A stretch of 64,000 bases of DNA. It comes from JAIBAC01 sp046331095. Its GTDB lineage: Bacteria; Actinomycetota; Acidimicrobiia; UBA2766. The translations under genes were made by a program, and so were the position numbers. This document shows, piece after piece, positions 16,824 to 26,373 of this stretch. Position 1 is the first letter of the stretch; every line of letters begins with the position of its first letter. The stretch spans positions 1,054,001 through 1,118,000 of the forward strand of contig JAXLRM010000003.1 in the NCBI GenBank assembly GCA_046331095.1. The letters are read 5' to 3'. Under the pieces are notes generated by a model. The model saw only the letters and a program-made list of their open reading frames with translations, was not told where the DNA came from and did no database searches.

Positions 16824-17171
16824 CTAGCCGACCTCGATGCGGGCGACGTCGTCGACGAGCACAGTGGTTGCGTGTTCGCCGACGGCCGGTGCCGGCACCC
16901 ACTCGCCTCCACCGGGTCGCAGGGCTCGGTCAGCGTCCGGACCGGCGGGGCCGACCAACCGGCCCCCCTCGATTCGGGCGCCGGCGAGGTCGTCGAGGGG
17001 GACCGTCACCCGGGTACGTCCGCCTGCGGACACCACCACGGCGCGAGTGGCGCCCTCGTCGGGCACTGCGGAGTCGAGGAGCGCCGCCACGGCCCCGTCG
17101 GTGCGTGGTGTCGCGATCGAGCGCGACACCCTGCCCGTCACGACGAGCACCGGCGCGTCGGCACCATCCAT
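16824..17171 (-). CDS. Uncharacterised 115-residue protein
   Basis: A small protein of mostly beta-type sequence with no signal peptide or membrane segment. I do not recognise the family. The ATG at 17171 lies 10 nt after TAGGCT (17182-17187, minus strand), which is the outer edge of a 15-bp-arm inverted repeat shared with the divergent pepN promoter. Its stop lies 45 bp from the opposing gene, in DNA with several CTAG-containing repeats. Confidence 0.6.
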   Translation of the reverse strand: MDGADAPVLVVTGRVSRSIATPRTDGAVAALLDSAVPDEGATRAVVVSAGGRTRVTVPLDDLAGARIEGGRLVGPAGPDADRALRPGGGEWVPAPAVGEHATTVLVDDVARIEVG

Positions 17172-17183
17172 CGAGCGCCCGAG

Positions 17184-17243
17184 CCTAGTTGAGACCTGGG
17201 CCGACGTGGTCCGGGGACTCGCCGCAGACAGGTCTCAACTAGG
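17184..17243. repeat. 15-bp-arm inverted repeat between divergent promoters
   Basis: Arms at 17184-17198 and 17229-17243 are perfectly complementary over 15 bp with a 30-nt loop. Each arm's outer end runs into a -10-like hexamer, TAGGCT leftward (17182-17187) and TAGGTT rightward (17240-17245), so the symmetry covers both divergent promoters. It could be an operator for a two-site regulator or a member of the intergenic repeat class. Confidence 0.8.
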
Positions 17244-17252
17244 TTGCCGCAC

Positions 17253-19829
17253 GTGACCGAGAACGCTCATCGCCTCCCGCGGACGGTGCTGCCTCGCCGT
17301 TACGTCCTGCGGCTCGAACCCGACCTCGAGCGGGCACGCTTCGACGGTACCGTCAGCATCGACGTCGAGGTGGGCGCACCGACCGCGACGATCGTGCTCA
17401 ACGCCGCCGAGCTCGACATCGGCGCCGCGACCGTGAACGGGATCGCGGCGACGGTGACCTTCGACGCCGAGCACGAGCGTGCGACGCTGTCTCTGCCCCA
17501 CCCCGTCGAGGACGGTCCGGCGTTACTGCACCTCGAGTTCGCCGGCACGCTGGACGACAAGCTCTGCGGCTTCTACCGCTCGACCTACACCGACGACGAC
17601 GGCGTCGAGCACACGATCGCGGTGACCCAGTTCGAGTCGACCGACGCCCGCCGCGCCTTCCCGTGCTTCGACGAGCCCGACATGAAGGCGACCTTCGACG
17701 TGACCCTCGTCGTCGCCGACGGGCTCACCGCGGTCGGCAACGGCACGGTCGTCGACACCGAGGCAACCGGGGACGGCCGCGTGGCGCTGCACTTCGCCGA
17801 GACGATGGTCATGTCGACCTACCTCGTCGCCTTCGTGGTCGGCGAGCTCGAGTGGTCGGCGCCCGTCCGCGTCCGGGGGGTCGACATCGCGGTCGTACAC
17901 CGTCCCGGCATGGCCGAGCGGACCGCCTTCGCGCTCGAGGTCGCGGCACACAGCCTCGCCTTCTTCGAGGACTACTTCGCGATCCCGTACCCGGCCGGCA
18001 AGCTCGACCTCGTCGCCGTCCCCGACTTCGCGTTCGGGGCGATGGAGAACCTCGGCTGCGTCACGTTCCGCGAAGCCCTCCTGCTCGTCGACCCCGCGGA
18101 CACCTCCCAGGCGGAGCTCGCACGTGCCGCGATCGTGATCGCGCACGAGATCGCGCACATGTGGTTCGGCGACCTCGTCACCATGCGGTGGTGGAACGGC
18201 ATCTGGCTCAACGAGGCGTTCGCGACCCACATGGAGACGACCGCGACCGACGACTTCCGCCCCGACTGGAGGGTGTGGAGCCAGTTCGCGCTCGAGCGTG
18301 GCGCCGCCTTCGACGTCGACGCGCTCGCGGCGACACGCCCCGTCGAGTACGAGGTCGTGTCCCCTGCCGACGCCGACGCCATGTTCGACGTGCTCACCTA
18401 CGAGAAGGGCGGTTCGCTCCTGCGGATGCTCGAGCAGTACCTCGGGCCCGCCACCTTCCGCGACGGCATCCGCAGGTACCTTGCGCGCCACGCACACTCC
18501 AACACCGACACGGGCGACCTGTGGGACGCGATCGGCGCGGTCACCGACGCGGACGTGCGCACGGTGATGGACAGCTGGATCTTCCGGCGCGGGTATCCCG
18601 CCGTCGAGGTCCGTGCCGGCGCCGAGGCCGGTACCGGTGCAGTTGTCGTCGAGCTCACGCAGGAGCGCTTCCACTACGGCACTCTCGACGGTTCCGGCGC
18701 CGCAGACGAGTCATGGCTCGTACCCGTGATCCTGCGCGCCCACACGGGTGGTGACAGCGTCGAGCACCGTGTGCTGCTCGGCAGCGACGCGGTCACCGTC
18801 GAACTCGAGCGACCGGCTGACGTGGTCGTGCTCAACGCCGGCGGCCACGGCTTCTACCGGAGCCGCTACTCCCGTGCGCTCGACGCCGGACTGAGGGCGC
18901 GGCTCTTCGACGTGCTCGACCCCGTGGAGCGCTTCGTGTTCGTCGACGACTCGTACGCGTCGGTCCTCGCCGGACACACGCCTGCCGCTGACTTCGTCGA
19001 GCTCGCATCGGGTTTCACCGCCGAGACCGACGTCGACGTGTGGCGCGTGCTCAGCGGCCACCTCGACGCGCTCTCGCGCATCGTCGACGGCGACGCGCTC
19101 GCGCACCTCCGGGCCCTGGTCGCTGCCCTGCTGCGCCCCAGCCTCGCGCGCCTCGGGTGGGAGGCCGGTGCCGGAGACGGCGTGCGCGACCGCGAGCTTC
19201 GCGGGCTCGCGGTGCGCGCGATCGCCGACATGGGCGGGGACGCCGTCGCGGTGGCACGCTGCCACGAGGTGCATACCGCCCATCTCGCCGGCGCCGGCGT
19301 CGACCCCGACGTTCTCGCGGCGGCCACAGCGGTGGTCGCGACAACCGGTACGCCGGATGACTTCGAGGTGTTCGTCGCTCGCTCCGTGTCGGCGCCGTCG
19401 CCGCAGGAGCAGATGCGCTACGTGGGCGCGCTCGGCCAGTTCCCTTACGCCGACGCGGTGCAGCGGGCCTGCGAGCTGTGCCTCGACGGAACCGTGCGAT
19501 CCCAGAACGCGATGATCCTCGTCGCGCGGGCTCTCGCTAACCGCGACCACGGGCCGCTCGCGTGGCATTTCGTCGCCGAGCACTGGGACGAGCTCTGCGC
19601 ACGCCTGCCCCACAGCGCGGTGCCACGGATGCTGAGCGGGATCCGCACGCTGTCGGAGCCGGCGGTGGCAGCCGAGATCGCGGAGTTCTTCGACACCCAC
19701 GAGGTCGCCCACGGAGCCCTGCAGGTGTCCCAGCACCTCGAACGGCTGCGTGTGAGCGTGGCGTTGCGCGAGCGCGAAGCGGACCGGCTCACAGCCGCAC
19801 TCACCGCGTCCGGTGCCGCGCCGGTGTAG
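17253..19829 (+). CDS. pepN: Aminopeptidase N (M1 family)
   Basis: An 858-residue zinc aminopeptidase of the cytoplasmic actinobacterial type. The substrate-anchoring GAMEN is in FGAMENLGC; the zinc site is HEIAHMWFGD with the third ligand in WLNEAFA. A long helical ERAP1-like C-terminal domain follows. GTG 17253 is preferred to TTG 17244 because TAGGTT ends 7 nt before it. It removes N-terminal residues in peptide recycling. Confidence 0.93.
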   Translation: MTENAHRLPRTVLPRRYVLRLEPDLERARFDGTVSIDVEVGAPTATIVLNAAELDIGAATVNGIAATVTFDAEHERATLSLPHPVEDGPALLHLEFAGTLDDKLCGFYRSTYTDDDGVEHTIAVTQFESTDARRAFPCFDEPDMKATFDVTLVVADGLTAVGNGTVVDTEATGDGRVALHFAETMVMSTYLVAFVVGELEWSAPVRVRGVDIAVVHRPGMAERTAFALEVAAHSLAFFEDYFAIPYPAGKLDLVAVPDFAFGAMENLGCVTFREALLLVDPADTSQAELARAAIVIAHEIAHMWFGDLVTMRWWNGIWLNEAFATHMETTATDDFRPDWRVWSQFALERGAAFDVDALAATRPVEYEVVSPADADAMFDVLTYEKGGSLLRMLEQYLGPATFRDGIRRYLARHAHSNTDTGDLWDAIGAVTDADVRTVMDSWIFRRGYPAVEVRAGAEAGTGAVVVELTQERFHYGTLDGSGAADESWLVPVILRAHTGGDSVEHRVLLGSDAVTVELERPADVVVLNAGGHGFYRSRYSRALDAGLRARLFDVLDPVERFVFVDDSYASVLAGHTPAADFVELASGFTAETDVDVWRVLSGHLDALSRIVDGDALAHLRALVAALLRPSLARLGWEAGAGDGVRDRELRGLAVRAIADMGGDAVAVARCHEVHTAHLAGAGVDPDVLAAATAVVATTGTPDDFEVFVARSVSAPSPQEQMRYVGALGQFPYADAVQRACELCLDGTVRSQNAMILVARALANRDHGPLAWHFVAEHWDELCARLPHSAVPRMLSGIRTLSEPAVAAEIAEFFDTHEVAHGALQVSQHLERLRVSVALREREADRLTAALTASGAAPV

Positions 19830-19843
19830 GAGAGGATCTGTCG

Positions 19844-20608
19844 ATGCCGTTACGACCGAGGACCGCGTTGGTGACGGGTGCGGGCAGCGGGATGGGCCGT
19901 CTTGCCACCTGGCGACTCGCGTCGGAAGGTGTCGAGGTCGTCGCCGTGGACGTCGACGCCGGGGGTCTGGCGCTCACGGGAGCGCACGCGCCGCAGATCC
20001 ACGCGGTGGAGGCCGACGTCTCCGATGCCGCCGCGGTCTCCCGCGTCGTCGCCGACGCCACCGAATTGGTCGGTCCGCCCGACCGGGTGGTCCACGCCGC
20101 CGCGATCGCGCCGTCGGGCCCGCTCGCGGCTCAGGATCCGCTCGAGGTGGCGCGGGTGATGTCGGTCAACTACGGCGGCACCGTGAACGTGGTGAGCGCG
20201 GTGCTCCCGGGGATGCTCGAGCGCGCACGCGGTGACCTGATCCTGTTCGGGTCGCTCGCAGGGTGGTTGCCGTCCCCGTTCGTGGGTGCCTACAGCGCCT
20301 CGAAGGCCGCCGTAGTCAGCTATGCGGAGACCCTGTGGCACGAGCTCGGCCACAGCAGTGGCGTCCGTCTCGTGTGCACGTGCCCGCCGATCGTGGACAC
20401 GCCGATGCTCGACCAGATCGACCCGCGCCCGCCCTTCTACGACGCTGTCAAGGCGATCCGGCCCGAGGTCGTGCTCGACGCGCTGGAACAAGCCCTGGTC
20501 GCGGGCGAACTCTGGAGCTTCCCCGGCCGTGGCACACGCACCGTCTGGCGCACCCGCCGGATCGTCCCGGGCGCCTTGTGGCGCAAGATCGACTCGCTGA
20601 TGCCCTGA
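19844..20608 (+). CDS. Short-chain dehydrogenase/reductase
   Basis: A 254-residue classical SDR with cofactor loop TGAGSGMG and catalytic Ser-Tyr-Lys (SLAG, then YSASK). Asp after the second strand (VDVDAG) suggests NAD(H). AGGAGAGG precedes the ATG at 19844, 14 bp after the pepN stop, so it may be co-transcribed. The C-terminal region (WRTRRIVPGALWRKID) is basic and may contact membranes. Substrate unknown. Confidence 0.85.
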   Translation: MPLRPRTALVTGAGSGMGRLATWRLASEGVEVVAVDVDAGGLALTGAHAPQIHAVEADVSDAAAVSRVVADATELVGPPDRVVHAAAIAPSGPLAAQDPLEVARVMSVNYGGTVNVVSAVLPGMLERARGDLILFGSLAGWLPSPFVGAYSASKAAVVSYAETLWHELGHSSGVRLVCTCPPIVDTPMLDQIDPRPPFYDAVKAIRPEVVLDALEQALVAGELWSFPGRGTRTVWRTRRIVPGALWRKIDSLMP

Positions 20609-20626
20609 TCGCCGTGCAACCCCTCT

Positions 20627-20701
20627 CACGTCCCCACGTCGAAGGTCACAACCCACGTGGGGACGTGAAACGGGTCCACAACCCCTCTCACGTCCCCACG
20701 T
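20627..20701. repeat. Inverted/direct repeats, GTGGGGACG stem family
   Basis: Three alternating arms, CACGTCCCCACGT (20627-20639), its complement (20654-20667) and the first orientation again (20689-20701), with 14- and 21-nt spacers. The spacer text AACGGGTCCACAACCC matches the array at 9576-9686. It lies between the convergent SDR and PKD genes. Confidence 0.85.
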
Positions 20702-20707
20702 CGAAGG

Positions 20708-22420
20708 TCAGGAGACCGTCAGGTCGCCGGTCTGGAGGACACGGTCGATCTCGTAGTCGCCGGCAGCGCCGTGGGCCTCGACCACGATGCGGTCGCCGCT
20801 CGGACCGTTGTCGAAGACGGCCATCTCGTAGTCGACCCAGAGGACGCCCTTGGTCCAGCTGAAGCCGTTGAACGAGCGGCCACGGTAGTAAGCGACGTTG
20901 GGGGCGCTGCGGGCCCGCCCGTAGGCGAACAACCACATTCCGTCCATGCGGAACGTCGCGTCGGACACCCGCATCGTTCCGAGCAGGATCCGGAAGAGTC
21001 TGTTCATCGTGAGGCAGCCGCTGATCTGGCCCGTGCCGGTCCCGGCACCTGCGTAGGTGCCCGAGCCGCAGAGGGAGTTCAGCGCCAATCGCTGCGGGTT
21101 GAGCGGGTCGCCGTCGAACTTGTTGCGGATGCCGTCGCCGTCGTCGTCGCCGTTGGGGTTGCCGCTACCGCCCGCGGTGACGTTGATCGTCGGCAGGTTG
21201 ACCGTGACCGCGGCACCGTCGGAGTCGGTCGCCGTCACCTTGGCCTGGTACGAGCCCGCCGCCGCGTAGACGTGCGCCGGCGGGGTGAGACCTGCCTGCG
21301 TTGCCGAGCCGTCGCCGAAGTCCCACGAGACCGTGAACGGGTCGCTGCCGGGGTCGGTCACCGACGCCACCGAGAACGTGAAGGGTGTGACGCCCTCGAC
21401 GCCCGAGCTCGGGGTGACGGCCGCGCCGGTGACGACCGGCGGCGCGTTGTTGACCGTCACGGTCGCCACGTCGGCCGCCGAGGTGGCATCGGCGTCGGTG
21501 ACCTTGACCGCCACGTCGACGCTGGACGGACCGTTGGGCGCTGTGAACGCGTAGGTGGGCGACGGACCGCTCTGGTCGATCGTGCCGTCGTTGCCGAGGT
21601 CGAAGGCGTAGGACTGGATGCTCTGGCCGACGTCGTTCGACGAGGACGCCGAGGCGTCGATCGTCACCGACGCACCCTCGGTCACGGTCTTGTCGGGACC
21701 GGCATTCGCCGTCGGCGGGTGCCCCGTGACGGTCACCGTAGCCAGGTTGACCGACGTGGACGCGCCGTCCTTGTCGGTGGCGGTCACCTTGGCGTTGTAG
21801 GTCCCGATGTTGAACGTCTTGGTGGCCAGCAGGCCTGTGGCGTCGGTCGTGCCGTTGCCGTCGAAGTCCCACGTCACGGTGACGGGGTCGCCACCGGGGT
21901 CGGACACACCCGAAGCCGAATAGCCGAACACGGTGTCGAGCGCGGTGCCCGACGTCGGCGACACCGCCGCGCTGGCGATGACCGGCGGCAGGTTGTTGAC
22001 CGTGACCGTCGCGAGCGCCGGCGCCGACGTGGCGTCGGGGTCGACGACCGTCACCGCGACGACCTTCGTCGACGGACCGTCACCGGCGGGGAACGCGAAC
22101 GACGCCGACGGACCCTGCTGGTCGATCGTGCCGTCGTTGCCGAGGTCGAAGCGGTACGAGGGGATCGTCTGGCCCGGCCGTTCGCCGACGATGCCGACGC
22201 GCCGATCGTCACCGTCGAACCCTCGTCGACGGTCTTGTTCCCACCGGCGTTCGCCGTCGGCGGGTGGCCGATGACGTTGACCGTCGCGAGCGGGAACTCG
22301 GTGCTCGACGCCGTCCTTGTCCGTCGCGGTCACCTTGCCGTGGTAGGCGGCGATCGTCGAGAAGTGGGTCGACGTGTTGGCCCCGTGGCATCGGTGGTTC
22401 CGTTGCCGTCGAAGTCCCAC
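20708..22420 (-). pseudogene. 3' part of giant PKD-repeat secreted protein (frameshifted)
   Basis: This is the downstream segment of the gene starting at 26373. It holds the last one and a half to two PKD repeat pairs (PTANAGPDKTVTEG and similar), then a calcium-binding thrombospondin type 3-like stretch (GDDDGDGIRNKFDGDP) and an about 125-residue C-terminal domain with paired cysteines (SLCGSG, SGCLTM) that I do not recognise. The first ~80 codons of this frame are mixed: a short in-frame PKD piece (NTSTHFSTIAAYHGKVTATD) is followed by out-of-frame Arg-rich text until about 22175. No independent start or signal is visible, so this is a continuation and not a separate gene. Confidence 0.75.
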
Positions 22421-25050
22421 GCCAGCGTCACGGGGTCGCCCCCCGGGTCGCTGACGCCCGTGGCGGCGTAGTCGAACTGCTGGTCGACCACGAAGCCGCT
22501 CGTGGGCGTCACGGAGGCGTTGCCGATGACCGGCGGCACGTTGTTCACGGTGATCGTCGCGAGCGCGGGCGTCGACGTGGCGTCGGGGTCGACGACTGTC
22601 ACCGCCACCGTCTTGGTCGACGGACCGTCACCGGCGGGGAACGAGAACGACGCCGACGGACCCTGCTGGTCGATCGTGCCGTCGTTGCCGAGGTCGAAGC
22701 GGTACGAGCTGATCGTGTCACCGGGGTCGTTGGCCGACGACGCCGACGCGTTGACCACGACCGTGGCGCCCTCGTTGACGGTCTGGTCACCGCCCGCGTT
22801 CGCCGTCGGCGGGTGGCCTGTGACGGTCACGGGCGCCAGGGCGACCGTCGTCACACCACCGTCCTTGTCGGTCGCCTTGGCGACCCCGTTGTAGGTGCCG
22901 CGCGTCGCGAACGTGTTCGTGGCCAGCAGGCCTGTGGCGTCGGTCGTGCCGTTGCCGTCGAAGTCCCACGTCACCGTGACGGAGTCGCCGCCGGGGTCGG
23001 ACACACCCGAAGCCGAGTAGCCGAACACGGTGGCACCCATGAAGCCCGAGGCGGGCGACACCGTGGCGCTGCCGATGCTCGGCGCCACGTTGTTGACCGT
23101 GATCGTCGCGACGTCGGGCGCCGAGGTGGCGTCGGGGTCGACGACGGTGACCGCGACGACCTTGGTCGACGGACCGTCACCGGCGGGGAACGCGAACGTC
23201 GGCGACGCGCCCTGCTGGTCGATCGTGCCGTCGTTGCCGAGATCGAAGCGGTACGAGCTGATCGTCTGGCCCGCGTCGTTCGCCGACGACGCCGACGCGT
23301 CGATCGTCACCGTCGAACCCTCGTCGACGGTCTTGTTCCCACCGGCGTTCGCCGTCGGCGGATGCGTGACCGGCGTCCCGTCGGAGACGATGACCGACGG
23401 CAGAGCCACCGTGGTCGACGCGCTCGCGTCGTCGGTCGCCTTGACGGCGCCGGCGTAGGTGCCCGCTGCCGAGAACACGTGCGCCGGCGGGGTGGGCCCG
23501 GTGAAGTCGAAGGTGCCGTCACCGTCGAAGTCCCACTGCACCGTGGTCGGGTCGCCACCTGGGTCGGTCACGGTCGCCGAGTAGGTGAACGCCGTGACTG
23601 CGGTGGTGCCGACGTCGGGGGTGACCGCCGGCGCCGCGATCTGGGGGGCCAGGTTGTTCACGGTGATCGTCGCGACGTCGGGCGCCGAAGTGCCGTCAGG
23701 GTCGACGACGGTGACCGCGACGACCTTGGTACCGGGGCCGTTGCCCGCGGGGAACGCGAACGTCGGCGACGCACCCTGCTGGTCGATCGTGCCGTCGTTG
23801 CCGAGGTCGAAGCGGTACGAGCTGATCGTCTGGCCCGCGTCGTTCGCCGACGACGCCGACGCGTCGATCGTCACCGTCGAACCTTCGCCGACGGTCTTGT
23901 TCCCACCGGCGTTCGCGGTCGGCGCGTGCCCTGGATCGGACACGGTGACGGTTGGCAGGGCCGACGTCGCAGTGGCACCGTCGGAGTCGGTGGCCTTGAC
24001 GGTTCCCGTGTAGGTGCCCGCCGCGGCGAACTTGCGTGCCGGTGGCGTGGTGCCCGTGTAGTCGAACGTGCCGTCACCGTCGAAGTCCCACTGCACCGTG
24101 GTCGTGTCCCCGCCGGGGTCGGTCACGGTTGCCGAGTAGCTGAAGTCGGTCACGTTCGGAGTGCCGCTCGTCGGCGCTACCGACGCGCCGGTGATGACGG
24201 GCGCGGCGTTGTTCACGGTGATCGTCGCGACCGCCTCGGGCGACGTGCCGTCGGGGTCGACCACACGCACGCCGACCTGGACGGTGGACGGTCCGTTCGG
24301 CGCCGTGAAGTTGTAGACCGGGTTCGCACTCTGCTGGTCGATGGTGCCGTCACGGCCCTTGTCGAAGATGTAGGTGCCGATGCTCTGGCCGGCGTCGTTG
24401 GCCGAAGACGCCGACGCGTTGATCGTGACCGTGGCGCCCTCGTCGACGGTCTGGTTCGGTCCCGGGTTCGCGGTCGGCAGGTTGCCCGTCACTCCGCTCA
24501 CCGTGACCGTGGGCAGCGAGACGGTCGCGGTGGCACCGTCCTTGTCGGTCGCCTTCACGTTGCCGACGAACGTGCCGGATTGGCTGAACACGTACGGCGC
24601 CGGGTTCTGGCCGGTGAGGTCGGTGGTGCCGTCGTTGTTGACGTCCCACGCCACCGAGACCGGGTCGCCGCCGGCATCGGTGACCGACTGGATCGTGTAC
24701 GTGAACTGCGTGGTCCCGACGGTACCGGTGCGGGGCGTGACGTTGGCCTGCGTTATGACCGGGGCGACGTTGTTCACGGTCACGGTCACGGGCGCGGTCG
24801 GGGACGTCCCGTCGGGGTCGACGACGCTGACGCCGACGGTGCGGGTCGCGGGTCCGTCACCTGCGTTGAAGGCGAACGTCGACTTGGTGCCCTCTTGGTC
24901 GATCGAGCCGTTGTTGTCGAGGTCGAAGCGGTACTTCAGGATCGGCTGGCCGGCGTCGTTGGAGCTCGAGGCGGACGCGTTGACCGTGACGTTGCTGCCC
25001 TCGGCGACCGTCTTGTTGGGGCCGCCGTTGGCAGTGGGCAGGTGTCCCAT
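21165..25050. repeat. Seven-fold ~530-bp coding tandem repeat
   Basis: The PKD pair unit is repeated seven times at DNA level, judged by the recurring PTAN motif and the matching nucleotide blocks. Some neighbouring copies (for example around 22.7-23.9 kb) share long near-identical stretches, which implies recent duplication or gene conversion and makes this hard to assemble. Confidence 0.8.
22175..22385 (-). other. Cluster of about three frameshifts in PKD gene
   Basis: Aligning this repeat with its neighbours shows frame changes near 22380 (after DGNGTTDATG), near 22308-22312 (after KVTATDKDG) and near 22175-22181 (at SSAN/GQTI). Between them the correct residues, including STEFPLATVNVIGHPPTANA, appear in another frame. 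Flanking DNA reads cleanly for kilobases on both sides. Assembly error in near-identical repeats and real gene damage are both possible. Confidence 0.8.
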
Positions 25051-26373
25051 CGGCGGTGAGGGCACCTGGGACATCTGCACCGACACGAAGTCGTCGAGGC
25101 CGTTGGTGTCGAAGGCGTTGACCGGCAACGCCGTCGGGTACGCGACCGTGCTGCCGTCGCCGGAGAGGGTCGTGAACGCGACACCGTCGTGCGCGCTGCG
25201 GTCCTCCGCGGGGCCGACGGGCCAGATGTTGCCGTCCCACTTGACGACCTTGGGCTCGATCGGGGTGGCGTCGGTCGTGGTCTGGGCGACGCCGACGTTG
25301 CCGCTGTTGTCGACCGAGGTCGGCATGAACGCAGGCTGGCCCGCCGGTGCGAGAGGTGGCTCGCGGTACTCGACGGGAGCGTTGTTCTTGCGCACGTAGT
25401 AGTGGGGCGTGCCGCCGTCGATCACGCCGCTCTCGTCGACGACGCCGAACAGCATGTAGTTGGCGTTGGGGCTCTCGTCGATGACCTGGATGCTCAGGTG
25501 CGAGGGGTAGGGGGTGCCGTTGAACGGCGCGGGCAGGGCGACGTCGGTGCCGGCGGTGTTCACCGCAACGGTTGCCTGGTACTTGAGCCTCTGGGTCTGG
25601 AAGGCCGCGTCGAACTGGCTGTAGTAGACGTTACCGGCGCCGGCCGCAGCGAACGCCGCCGACGTCACGCCGCCGATGCTCTGGCCCGTGGGGAAGTTCG
25701 GCCCGGCGACCTGGATCCAGCGCTTGCAGGGACTGGCGCATTGGAGGTTCCCCGTGATGTTCTTGTCCATGCGGAACAGGGTGCCACCCACCGGGTAGTC
25801 GTCGGCGGGGTTGGACGGGGTGCCGTTGTCGCTGAGGGCGTCCATGGTCTGGCCGTACAGGACGTATTGGCCCGTGTCGTCGACACCCTGGGACATAGTC
25901 CCATTCGGGATCTGTGGGTAACACCAGGCGTAACTGCCGCAAGCCGTGAGGTTGACCTCGGTGGTCTGGGTGTCGGGGTTGACGAAGGTGAGCGCTTGGC
26001 TACCCGAGTTGCTCGACTCCGAGCGGACACCGAGGGGGTTGCCGTTCTGGCCGAAGGCGACGGCACCACCCTTGGCCTTGGAGATGTACGTGCTGAACGC
26101 GTCGCCCCTCTTGTGCTGCCAGACCTTGCCGGTACCGACGGTGTCGACGTCGAGTTGGAGGAACGTGAACCAGTTACCGTTGCTGCTCAAGAGGTTGGCG
26201 GCGAACGCCGGCGTGAGCACCGTGGAGTTCTTCGCGAAAGCATCTGTGCCGGTCCGGGGGGTGCGCCACTCCTGAGGTGGGTTGACGGCGAGTGCTGCCT
26301 CGGGCACGGCGGCGACGATGCCGGCGCCGAGTACCGAGGCCGTCAAGAGGGCAGCGTAGCGACGAAACCTCAC
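22330..26373 (-). CDS. Giant secreted PKD-repeat protein, 5' part
   Basis: 1347 codons before frame is lost. The start is GTG 26373, with GGGAGG 7 nt upstream, giving an arginine-rich Sec signal (VRFRRYAALLTASVLGAG) cleaved near ALA. A roughly 400-residue N-terminal domain, possibly a beta-propeller, precedes repeating units of about 175 residues, each two PKD-like Ig folds: one opening PTANAGGNKTVDEG, one with PSIGSA and WDFDGDGTFD. Five complete pairs are read here and the sixth is damaged; with the next segment there are seven. If whole, the product would be about 1,890 residues. Likely an extracellular adhesion or surface scaffold protein; no enzyme motif is seen. Confidence 0.8.
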   Translation of the reverse strand: MRFRRYAALLTASVLGAGIVAAVPEAALAVNPPQEWRTPRTGTDAFAKNSTVLTPAFAANLLSSNGNWFTFLQLDVDTVGTGKVWQHKRGDAFSTYISKAKGGAVAFGQNGNPLGVRSESSNSGSQALTFVNPDTQTTEVNLTACGSYAWCYPQIPNGTMSQGVDDTGQYVLYGQTMDALSDNGTPSNPADDYPVGGTLFRMDKNITGNLQCASPCKRWIQVAGPNFPTGQSIGGVTSAAFAAAGAGNVYYSQFDAAFQTQRLKYQATVAVNTAGTDVALPAPFNGTPYPSHLSIQVIDESPNANYMLFGVVDESGVIDGGTPHYYVRKNNAPVEYREPPLAPAGQPAFMPTSVDNSGNVGVAQTTTDATPIEPKVVKWDGNIWPVGPAEDRSAHDGVAFTTLSGDGSTVAYPTALPVNAFDTNGLDDFVSVQMSQVPSPPMGHLPTANGGPNKTVAEGSNVTVNASASSSNDAGQPILKYRFDLDNNGSIDQEGTKSTFAFNAGDGPATRTVGVSVVDPDGTSPTAPVTVTVNNVAPVITQANVTPRTGTVGTTQFTYTIQSVTDAGGDPVSVAWDVNNDGTTDLTGQNPAPYVFSQSGTFVGNVKATDKDGATATVSLPTVTVSGVTGNLPTANPGPNQTVDEGATVTINASASSANDAGQSIGTYIFDKGRDGTIDQQSANPVYNFTAPNGPSTVQVGVRVVDPDGTSPEAVATITVNNAAPVITGASVAPTSGTPNVTDFSYSATVTDPGGDTTTVQWDFDGDGTFDYTGTTPPARKFAAAGTYTGTVKATDSDGATATSALPTVTVSDPGHAPTANAGGNKTVGEGSTVTIDASASSANDAGQTISSYRFDLGNDGTIDQQGASPTFAFPAGNGPGTKVVAVTVVDPDGTSAPDVATITVNNLAPQIAAPAVTPDVGTTAVTAFTYSATVTDPGGDPTTVQWDFDGDGTFDFTGPTPPAHVFSAAGTYAGAVKATDDASASTTVALPSVIVSDGTPVTHPPTANAGGNKTVDEGSTVTIDASASSANDAGQTISSYRFDLGNDGTIDQQGASPTFAFPAGDGPSTKVVAVTVVDPDATSAPDVATITVNNVAPSIGSATVSPASGFMGATVFGYSASGVSDPGGDSVTVTWDFDGNGTTDATGLLATNTFATRGTYNGVAKATDKDGGVTTVALAPVTVTGHPPTANAGGDQTVNEGATVVVNASASSANDPGDTISSYRFDLGNDGTIDQQGPSASFSFPAGDGPSTKTVAVTVVDPDATSTPALATITVNNVPPVIGNASVTPTSGFVVDQQFDYAATGVSDPGGDPVTLAWDFDGNGTTDATGPTRRPTSRRSPPTTAR

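Noticed and set aside
22264..25059. 931-codon open frame on the plus strand opposite the PKD gene
   Set aside because: Arg/Gly/Asp-rich text typical of antisense frames in high-GC repeats; the minus-strand frame has a signal peptide and clear PKD motifs.
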